A DNA stretch of 64,000 nt from Corynebacterium matruchotii (GTDB lineage: Bacteria; Actinomycetota; Actinomycetes; Mycobacteriales; Mycobacteriaceae): NCBI RefSeq assembly GCF_011612265.2, contig NZ_CP050134.2, forward strand, positions 2,728,001 through 2,792,000, read 5' to 3'. The notes below the pieces were generated by a model. The model was given only the letters and a program-made list of their open reading frames with translations, did not search any database and had not been told where the DNA came from. A program made the position numbers and the translations under genes. This document shows, in pieces, positions 47,557-54,645 of the stretch (position 1 is its first letter; each line of letters starts with the position of its first letter).

Positions 47557-48231
47557 ATGACTATTCGAGTGGCGCTCATTGAAGATCATCCGACAACCAT
47601 TTTGGGGGTGAAGAGCATGCTTGAGAACGCGAAAGACATAGAATTCGTCAAAGGATTCCCCACCGTAACGGCCTTTTTTGACTATGTTCGGTTCGTTCGA
47701 ACCGGTATCGCCCTCCACCCAGTCGATGTGGTCCTCTTAGACTTGCGCCTGGCGGACCTCTCCATGCCCTACGACAATGCCAAAGCCCTCATCGACCAAA
47801 AACTAAAGGTATTAGTTTATTCATCATTAGAATCTCCCTATCTTATTCGAGATGTATTACGCGCCGGCGTCCATGGGGTCTTCGAAAAGAATAGAAGCGC
47901 CGAAGAACTATTGGATGCCATCAGAATCGTGAGCGCCGGAAACACGCACGCAACAACTGAATGGGCATCTATCATTGATAGTAATTACCAGGCGCTAGGA
48001 GTGGACCTATCCCCACGGCAACAAGAGGTCCTAGAACTCATTGCCTCTGGGGAAACCGACCGAGCTATCGCCGAAATGCTCAACATTCGGCAAAGCACGG
48101 TCAACGACTATGTCAACCGTATCCGCACCAAATTCGCGCAGGCGGGTTGCGAGACCGAGGGGAGGGGGGAACTCATTAAGCAGGGTATGTACAGCGGTAT
48201 TTTGCCTGGGCCATCCGATCCTCGGAACTAA
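47557..48231 (+). CDS. LuxR-type response regulator 1
   Basis: 224 residues. Receiver domain 1-125 with acidic pair Glu9-Asp10, phospho-acceptor Asp62 in VVLLDLRLAD, and Lys111 in FEKNRS. The C-terminal LuxR/GerE helix-turn-helix covers about 152-215 (LSPRQQEVLELIASGETDRAIAEMLNIRQSTVNDYVNRIRTKF). The receiver has an extra loop (FVRTGIALHPVDVV) shared with regulator 2. Followed by a hairpin terminator and then its paralogue; the cognate kinases are probably the three encoded on the other strand. Confidence 0.9.
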   Translation: MTIRVALIEDHPTTILGVKSMLENAKDIEFVKGFPTVTAFFDYVRFVRTGIALHPVDVVLLDLRLADLSMPYDNAKALIDQKLKVLVYSSLESPYLIRDVLRAGVHGVFEKNRSAEELLDAIRIVSAGNTHATTEWASIIDSNYQALGVDLSPRQQEVLELIASGETDRAIAEMLNIRQSTVNDYVNRIRTKFAQAGCETEGRGELIKQGMYSGILPGPSDPRN

Positions 48232-48270
48232 ACACCTGCTCATGGGTACAACAATGGTGCCCTTTATTCT

Positions 48271-48291
48271 GGGGTCTTCTGTGAAGACCCC
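48271..48291 (+). terminator. hairpin between the two response regulators
   Basis: GGGGTCTTC (48271-48279), loop TGT, GAAGACCCC (48283-48291), followed by TATTTAT. A 9-bp perfect stem that probably limits read-through from regulator 1 to regulator 2. Confidence 0.75.
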
Positions 48292-48326
48292 TATTTATCC
48301 AGTACTGATTTCGATATGGTGAGTTC

Positions 48327-48998
48327 ATGAGAACTATAAAAGTAGCAATGATTGATGACCACCCATCAACTATTTTGGGGGTAAAAACCGCGGTCAACCA
48401 GGCTAACGACATGGAATTCTATAATGGGTACGCCACCCTCCCAGAATTTTATGAAAACGTGTACGGACCCTCCCGGAAGGCAGTGATCTACCCGGTGGAC
48501 GTGGTACTCCTGGATTTACGACTCGCGGACTCCTCAAACCCTTACGACAACACCATTGCTCTTATCAAGCTTGGCTTCAAGGTTCTCATCTACTCCTCCC
48601 TGGAATCCCCCTTCCGATTCCGAAGCGTCCTCGGTGCCGGGGCGCACGGGCTCTTTGAAAAAAGCCGATCCATGGAAGAATTATTATCCGCCATTCGACT
48701 CGTGGCTGCTGGGAATACCTTCTCCGACGCCGAATGGGCATCCATCATCGACAGCAACTATAAGCTACTGAACGTAAAATTATCGGATCAGCAAAAAACC
48801 GTACTGGAACTCATGGCCGCCGGGGAAACCGACAAAATGATCGCCAAAAAAATGGGCATTTCCCCCAACACGGTTCGGGATTATATTAATCGAATCCGCG
48901 ACAGCTTCGCCAAGGCGGGCAGCACTCCCGAGGGGAGAGTTCTCCTGGTTCGGGAGGGGATTAAAAGCGGCATCCTTCGGTGTCCTACGGATCCCTAA
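48327..48998 (+). CDS. LuxR-type response regulator 2
   Basis: 223 residues, clear paralogue of regulator 1. Acidic pair Asp10-Asp11, phospho-acceptor Asp63 in VVLLDLRLAD, Lys in FEKSRS, and a LuxR helix-turn-helix (LSDQQKTVLELMAAGETDKMIAKKMGISPNTVRDYINRIRDSF). GGTGAG lies 3 bases before ATG, a weak ribosome binding site. The recognition helix SPNTVRDY differs from RQSTVNDY of regulator 1. The stop overlaps the stop of kinase 1 on the other strand by 4 bases. Confidence 0.9.
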   Translation: MRTIKVAMIDDHPSTILGVKTAVNQANDMEFYNGYATLPEFYENVYGPSRKAVIYPVDVVLLDLRLADSSNPYDNTIALIKLGFKVLIYSSLESPFRFRSVLGAGAHGLFEKSRSMEELLSAIRLVAAGNTFSDAEWASIIDSNYKLLNVKLSDQQKTVLELMAAGETDKMIAKKMGISPNTVRDYINRIRDSFAKAGSTPEGRVLLVREGIKSGILRCPTDP

Positions 48999-51145
48999 TT
49001 CCAGCGCAGCGAGGCATATCGGTCCCGCCCCGCGGGCAGCAGCCGCAATGTTAACGTGTGGGGGTTCTTCCCCAAGGCGTCGGTGGTATTGGCGATGATT
49101 TTGCTGTGCTCTTCGGGGTCGGCGCAGGTGGGGCTTCGGTCGTCGATAAGCGTGACTCGGCTGCCGGCCGCCCTGGCCCGCCACACCGCCGCCGTGAGCT
49201 CCGGGACGTCCAGGAGCGGGGATCGGATGGCGTCGCGTAGCCGCAGTTCCATGAGCTTTGCCACCATGGGGTCGTCGACAAGCTGGAGCAGCGAGTGCAG
49301 CCATTTCGTCATCTCTGAGGTGTATCGTTGCAGGTCCGGCTCCAAATATTCGTTGCTGTCCACCCGCTGGAGCGTAGGCAGCGACTTGACCACCCAATTG
49401 AGCTGGAGCGGCACAATCGTCGCAGGAATAAGCAGCGGTATGCACGCAATAATCGAGCTTGCCGACGCCAAAAGGTCCAGCCTCAGCCACGACTCGGCGA
49501 CATACGTTATTACCGCAAACCCCACCCACATCGCCCACGCCACCCCCGGTCGCAGCCGTAACGCCAAATACATTGCTAGCACCACCGAATAGGAGACAAA
49601 CCAGCCATAGCGTTGGAGCTGCGGCGGCTGCGGATAATGCGAAAACTGTCCAATCGTCATGAGGGCACTCACGCACACAATCAAAATAATGGTGTTCCGC
49701 CACGGTAACCGCAACTGGGACCGGTCCGTGAGCGACCACAATGCGCCCGCCACCAGCCCCATGCTGATAATCAGCACATGCCACTGCCCCCTATGGTCGT
49801 AGGGCATCACATCGAAAGTGAAGATAGCAAGCGCATACGCCGCCACCCAGGGCCGAAACAGCCGATCAAACCCCAGCTTCTGCACCTGGTATAGAAGCAT
49901 GTTCTGCTGCTCTTTCGACCCCTCAGGCGCCGCCACGGTATCCGTCACATTCCAAGTAATCTCATATCGGGTGCCCTGTTCCGGGGCGGACATGAGACTC
50001 ACGGATACCCCATTGTAGATTTGTGGGCGCTTGAGCATGGTAATCTTCACACCCGCATGATTATGCGAGACCTTATCGATGTGAAAACCCGGGCCCGAAT
50101 CCCGAAACACAATATTCATCACGGTGCTATTCCAACTAATGGTGAGCTCCCGCGTGGCTTGTGGGGCGTGCTCCACCGAATTATGGGACGCCTCAGCCAC
50201 CGCATCAATAAGAGCCATGGCGGTCTTAAACGGCAACGGCATGGTGAGATCGGCAACAGCCTGAATGGTGATCTTGGTAGATTCGGTCACGGAATCCCGC
50301 AGCATAGTAATAAAATTCCCCACCGACATGGTGTCCGCCTGCGTCACATCCATGATATTGATGCGCGGCACATCGGTAACAGGCGTCAGTCCCGCCGCAG
50401 CGGAATTCAAAGTGGGCAAAACCTTGTCGTGGATACGGCTAGTAAAATAGCTCTCCAGCTCGGAAAACGATTGTGACCGCAAGAATGTCATATTGGCCTG
50501 AGCACTCTGAAAAATCGCTGCATCAGTCTGCCGACTCGTGTGGATTCCGCTATACACCATGAACAACACCGGCCCGGAAATCAGGGTGGAATACAGGGCT
50601 GCGTCAAAATCACTCATGTGCCAAAACGGCAGCTGATTATCGTGCAATGTCACAACCATCGAGGTGGTCATCAGCATAGTGACAAACCACCACCAGTGCG
50701 GAAATAGCATCATGAGTAAACACGCTGGGATCCCCACGAAATCCCCCAACAGCATGTCCCCGATCGCCGAATGCCCATAATGGGCCAATTGCGCTATCTG
50801 AATCATCGGGAACTGGGCATACGCCAGGGCAGAACCCGGCAGGGCCAGAAGGTACAGCACCCGCTTATTCATCATGACGGCAATTACCAAGAGCACCAGC
50901 GACCCGGCAAACATGACCATGGCAACCATGATCCACCCGCCGTAACTGTCATTGGTGGAAAGGCATGAATAAATTAAGCTCGACTTCATCACCAAATATC
51001 CGCAGTAAGAAACCAAACAGATAATAGTGATGTAGCGGATCAGCTTTAACTCGGTGATTCGTGGTTGTTGAGGAATAAAGAAATCGGAGTAATGGTGACT
51101 TCGCGGTGCCGGGCGTGCGAGCTGAACCAAATCCGAATCCTTCAT
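48995..51145 (-). CDS. sensor kinase 1, two membrane blocks around a central HATPase
   Basis: 716 residues from MKDSDLVQLARPAPR. This start aligns with the starts of kinases 2 and 3 and has a -10 hexamer 7 bases upstream, although the frame is open to 51238. Order of parts: membrane block 1 (about 35-200); short dimerisation helix with phospho-acceptor His239 in RIHDKVLPTLN; HATPase_c (about 310-400) with Asn322 in ASHNSVEHA and DSGPGF (349-354); membrane block 2 (about 430-610); soluble tail of about 110 residues (RDAIRSPLLDVPELT, ending LLPAGRDRYASL). The kinase core belongs to the HisKA_3/NarL-partner group, matching the LuxR-type regulators next door. Confidence 0.8.
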   Translation of the reverse strand: MKDSDLVQLARPAPRSHHYSDFFIPQQPRITELKLIRYITIICLVSYCGYLVMKSSLIYSCLSTNDSYGGWIMVAMVMFAGSLVLLVIAVMMNKRVLYLLALPGSALAYAQFPMIQIAQLAHYGHSAIGDMLLGDFVGIPACLLMMLFPHWWWFVTMLMTTSMVVTLHDNQLPFWHMSDFDAALYSTLISGPVLFMVYSGIHTSRQTDAAIFQSAQANMTFLRSQSFSELESYFTSRIHDKVLPTLNSAAAGLTPVTDVPRINIMDVTQADTMSVGNFITMLRDSVTESTKITIQAVADLTMPLPFKTAMALIDAVAEASHNSVEHAPQATRELTISWNSTVMNIVFRDSGPGFHIDKVSHNHAGVKITMLKRPQIYNGVSVSLMSAPEQGTRYEITWNVTDTVAAPEGSKEQQNMLLYQVQKLGFDRLFRPWVAAYALAIFTFDVMPYDHRGQWHVLIISMGLVAGALWSLTDRSQLRLPWRNTIILIVCVSALMTIGQFSHYPQPPQLQRYGWFVSYSVVLAMYLALRLRPGVAWAMWVGFAVITYVAESWLRLDLLASASSIIACIPLLIPATIVPLQLNWVVKSLPTLQRVDSNEYLEPDLQRYTSEMTKWLHSLLQLVDDPMVAKLMELRLRDAIRSPLLDVPELTAAVWRARAAGSRVTLIDDRSPTCADPEEHSKIIANTTDALGKNPHTLTLRLLPAGRDRYASLRWN

Positions 51146-51484
51146 TCTTGAGATTCTATTGGTTTTCTCCAAGCTAGGACCCCTAATCAGGGCCCCAATC
51201 TTCTGGGGCAGCAGCGGGGAACCGAGACGACGTGCCATTTCGGTTGTACGGCAACCTTAAACCCATAATATCCAACAAGGATATCTTAAGGTGGAGGCCC
51301 ATAAAAATATGGGCTGTTACCTTGAGAAGATTAGAGCTATGCTTGTAACATGGTTGCGGTTTTGCGCAATAGTCTATGGATTGTGCAAAGAAAATCTTAA
51401 TTCTATTAAGGTTTTTATGTGGCCAATAGCACTGCTTTCACTCAGGCGGTTGTCGGCATTATTTTTGGAAAGGATAACGAAATC
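51146..51484. promoter_or_regulatory. divergent control region between kinase 1 and the anchored protein
   Basis: Holds the kinase 1 -10 hexamer (51153-51158), an inverted repeat ATATCC-AACAA-GGATAT (51268-51284) and a hairpin GCCCATA-AAAA-TATGGGC (51297-51314) enclosed by AAGGT (51288-51292) and ACCTT (51319-51323). The second structure lies in the leader of the anchored-protein gene. An ATATCC...GGATAT pair also occurs upstream of kinase 2. Confidence 0.5.
51153..51158 (-). promoter_or_regulatory. -10 hexamer of kinase 1
   Basis: TAGAAT on the minus strand, 7 bases before ATG 51145, the same layout as kinases 2 and 3. Confidence 0.55.
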
Positions 51485-52234
51485 ATGCCTGTTCATTTTG
51501 ATTGGCGGAGCTTGCAACAATACGCTCTGCCGGCGTTGGGGATTGTATCTCTGCTGGTGTCAGCGATCATTGCGGTTGCCGGTGGGTTGGGTCTGGGTGG
51601 CTCCTCCTCGGAGAACGACAACACGGATGCCAATGTCATTTTCAAGGTTGTGGACCAGCACGGGATGCCGCGTGTTTGTTTGCTGATTCCAACAACAAGT
51701 CCACATGATGATAAAGCCAGGTATAACAATCTCGATGGAACCTATCCCATCAAAGCAAAACCTGGCCAAACGGTGACAGCTATATTCAGCTGTAATCAGG
51801 CCAAAGACGGTGTCTTAGACACCGTGGAAGTATCCGCCGTCGCCCCAGAGACCGGTGTGCTAGAACAAAAAGTAGTGGTCCCCAGCCCGAATGCGCCATC
51901 GGCAAATACGCAATCATCATTACTCGATGACAGTGGCAAGGATGTCAACGTCGTATTCAAAGTCGTGGACCAGCACGGACTTCCGCGCTTTTGCCACGTT
52001 AAGCCAACCGGTGCTCTTCACACCGATAACATAGTGTACACCTCACAGCTGGGAACGTACGGCGTGAAAGTAGAACCAGGTTCCACGGTGACCCGGATTT
52101 TTGATTGCAAACCGTCGGAGCCAGGCACCCAGGTTGTTGAGGCCAGTGCCATCGCACCGCAAGGTGATGGAAAAATCCTGCAAGAAGTAGTGATCCCGGA
52201 TCCGAACTCCCCATCGGCCTCATTCAGCAGCTAG
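51485..52234 (+). CDS. membrane-anchored protein with two homologous extracytoplasmic domains
   Basis: 249 residues from ATG 51485, which has GGAAAGG about 10 bases upstream; the frame starts at GTG 51419. One N-terminal membrane helix (about 13-36, YALPALGIVSLLVSAIIAVAG) then two repeats of about 95 residues (48-142 and 153-245). Each begins with VIFKVVDQHGMPRVC or VVFKVVDQHGLPRFC, continues with a GTYxxKxxPGxTVT segment and ends VVxPxPNxPSA. Each repeat has two cysteines 38 residues apart (65/103, 170/208), likely a disulfide. The pattern resembles small Ig-like (carboxypeptidase-regulatory-like) beta folds. Placed among the sensor kinases, it may be their ligand or accessory sensor; no family recognised. 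Confidence 0.7.
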   Translation: MPVHFDWRSLQQYALPALGIVSLLVSAIIAVAGGLGLGGSSSENDNTDANVIFKVVDQHGMPRVCLLIPTTSPHDDKARYNNLDGTYPIKAKPGQTVTAIFSCNQAKDGVLDTVEVSAVAPETGVLEQKVVVPSPNAPSANTQSSLLDDSGKDVNVVFKVVDQHGLPRFCHVKPTGALHTDNIVYTSQLGTYGVKVEPGSTVTRIFDCKPSEPGTQVVEASAIAPQGDGKILQEVVIPDPNSPSASFSS

Positions 52235-52240
52235 GTGCCG

Positions 52241-54403
52241 TCACCGCGCCACAAGCGTGGCGTACCGGTCCCGCCCCGCCGGCAGCAGCCGGATTGTGGC
52301 CGTGCTCGGGCCTTCAGCCAGCTTTGCCACCGCGTCGGCAATGATGCGCTGGTGTTCCTCGGGGTCGGGATCGGCGGGGCTCCGACTGTCGATAAGCGTA
52401 ACCTGGGTGCCCGACGCCCGGGCCCGCCACACCGCCATCGTGAGCTCCGGGACATCCAACAGTGGGGACCGGATGGCGTCACGAATCCGCACCTCCATGA
52501 GCTTTGCCGTCGCAGGATCGTCGACAAGCTGAAGCAAGGAGCGCAGCCACCCGGTCATCTCCGCCGTATACTGCTGCTGCGCCAACGCCGTTTCCCACTG
52601 CAAATGCTCATTGCGGTTCACCCGCCGGAGCGCAGGCAGCAACCGCACCACCCACTTTACCTGCAGCGGCATCAGCGTCGCCGGAATAAGCAACGGAATA
52701 CACCGCAAAAACATGCTTGCCGGTGCCACCAAATAGAACCCCAACAACGAATCCACCACATAGGTTATCGCCGCAAACCCCAGCCACATCGACCACGCCA
52801 CCCCCGGCCGCAGCCGCAACGCCAAATACATGGTCACCAACAGGGCATACGATAAATACCAGCTAAAATGCTGGTCTCGTATGGGGCGGGGATAATGCGA
52901 CAACTGGCCCACAAATATAAGGGCACTGACGCACGCAACCAAAATGATGGTATTATGCCATGGCAACTGCACCTGCGAGCTATCCGTGAGCGCCCACAGT
53001 CCCCCTGCTAAAAACCCGGTGCCGGCAAGCAAAATATGCCACTGACCAGTGTGATCGTACTGTATGGTGTCAAACGCAAATGCGGCAAGCATGACTATCA
53101 CCCATCGCATCCGAAACAGCTTATGAATCCCTAATAACTCCGCATCGGACGGGACATACGTGTCCTGCTTGTTGGTAACACTCGGTGACCTGGCAGAATG
53201 GTCCGTCACCCATGTGACCTCATAGCGAGTGCCCTGCTCTGGACTGGACGTGAGATCGACCGTCACCCCATCATAGATTTGTGGGCGGTCCGTCATAATG
53301 ATGTTCACGCCCGTGTGCTTCCGCGACGCCTTATCGACGCGAAACCCCGGCCCGGTATCCCAAAACACCACAGACATGATGGTGCCATCCCAATTGATCA
53401 TCAGCTCACGATGAGCATTTGGGGCATAGCGCACCGAATTATGGTGCGCCTCACTAATGGCATCAACCAGGGAAATGGCGGTTTTCAGCGGCAACGGCGT
53501 GGATGCATCGGCGATTCTATTGATGATGACCTGGGTGGATTCGTCGACGGAATCCTGCAATGAGGCAATAAAACTTTCCACCGGTATGGTGCCAACATTC
53601 GTGTCATTCGTGATATCCGCCTTGGCGACATCGCTGATGGGGATGAGCCCGGCGGCAGCCGCATTTAGGGTCGAGAGCACCTTGTCGTTAATGTGATGGA
53701 TGAAATAGGCCTCCAATTCGGCCAGGTAGCGTGACCGCAATACCGTGGTGGTGGCCTGATACTCCTGAAACACCGCTTGGTCCGCCGCACGGCAGACCCG
53801 AATCCCATTGTACGCAATGAATAGGGCTGGGCCGCAGATCAAGGTGGAATAGAAGGCGCCATCGAAATCGTAGTAGTGCCAAAACGGTAGATAGCCGTCC
53901 GATAAGGCCGACATCATGCAGATGCTGAGTAGGCAGAAAATATAGCAATACACATTGGGAAAAACCGTCACCAATAGGCAGGTTGGGATGCCGCTGAAGT
54001 CCGCCAAGTATAGATTCCCCACCGGGGAATTCCCCCGGTCGAACAGCTCCATCATTTGAATCAGCTGAAACTGACTGTAGGCCACGGCCGAGCCGGTCAG
54101 GGCAACAACATAACCCATCCGAGTGTTAATAATTGCGGCAACCACCAAACCCGCAAGCGTGATGACGAATAACCATATGGAGACCGTGGTCCATACCGGA
54201 AAAATAAAATCTTTCGTGAGATACTCCCGCAGTATTTCCCACTTCAGCGTCAAATACCCAAGATAGGCAACAAAACACACGAGCGTAATACACCGGATAA
54301 GCGTGAGTTCGGCAAGTCGGGGTGGGGTACGGGCCGCCAAATCCGAATACTGACGGATCTTGGGCGCGGGCTGGGCCACACGAGCGAGAACCGAACTTTC
54401 CAT
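52241..54403 (-). CDS. sensor kinase 2, lacks the phospho-acceptor histidine
   Basis: 720 residues with the same architecture as kinase 1: membrane block 1, short dimerisation helix, HATPase_c with EAHHNSVRYA and DTGPGF, membrane block 2, conserved tail (RDAIRSPLLDVPELT, ending LLPAGRDRYATL). The histidine position reads HHINDKVLSTLN: Asn239 (codon AAC) stands where kinases 1 and 3 have His. Two histidines lie 2 and 3 residues before it. It may be a pseudokinase, a phosphatase, or act as heterodimer partner. Convergent with the anchored-protein gene (6-base gap). Confidence 0.8.
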   Translation of the reverse strand: MESSVLARVAQPAPKIRQYSDLAARTPPRLAELTLIRCITLVCFVAYLGYLTLKWEILREYLTKDFIFPVWTTVSIWLFVITLAGLVVAAIINTRMGYVVALTGSAVAYSQFQLIQMMELFDRGNSPVGNLYLADFSGIPTCLLVTVFPNVYCYIFCLLSICMMSALSDGYLPFWHYYDFDGAFYSTLICGPALFIAYNGIRVCRAADQAVFQEYQATTTVLRSRYLAELEAYFIHHINDKVLSTLNAAAAGLIPISDVAKADITNDTNVGTIPVESFIASLQDSVDESTQVIINRIADASTPLPLKTAISLVDAISEAHHNSVRYAPNAHRELMINWDGTIMSVVFWDTGPGFRVDKASRKHTGVNIIMTDRPQIYDGVTVDLTSSPEQGTRYEVTWVTDHSARSPSVTNKQDTYVPSDAELLGIHKLFRMRWVIVMLAAFAFDTIQYDHTGQWHILLAGTGFLAGGLWALTDSSQVQLPWHNTIILVACVSALIFVGQLSHYPRPIRDQHFSWYLSYALLVTMYLALRLRPGVAWSMWLGFAAITYVVDSLLGFYLVAPASMFLRCIPLLIPATLMPLQVKWVVRLLPALRRVNRNEHLQWETALAQQQYTAEMTGWLRSLLQLVDDPATAKLMEVRIRDAIRSPLLDVPELTMAVWRARASGTQVTLIDSRSPADPDPEEHQRIIADAVAKLAEGPSTATIRLLPAGRDRYATLVAR

Positions 54404-54645
54404 GATCTACGATTGTATACCTTTAAAATGCGACTACAGGTGCGTAATATCCCCAAGTTATTGGATATGTAACCCGATTCATAACGCCGCCATGGTTCAC
54501 CAAGGATGATCGCCAGAGCGGGGGTCATTTAGGTGACCATGAAAACCAGGGCACTGTGGGGAAGCTATATAGCTACTATGATTACACTGAAAATTATAGC
54601 CCTTCCAGTACATATGCCCCAGGAGATACCATGCCTCCCAGCGGA
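54404..54645. promoter_or_regulatory. control region of kinase 2
   Basis: Contains the -10 hexamer at 54412-54417 and an inverted pair ATATCC (54447-54452) / GGATAT (54463-54468) at a distance that would cover the -35 region or just upstream. No gene in the remaining bases before the end of kinase 3. Confidence 0.45.
54412..54417 (-). promoter_or_regulatory. -10 hexamer of kinase 2
   Basis: TACAAT on the minus strand, preceded by TA as in kinase 3 (TATACAATC), 8 bases before ATG 54403. Confidence 0.55.
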
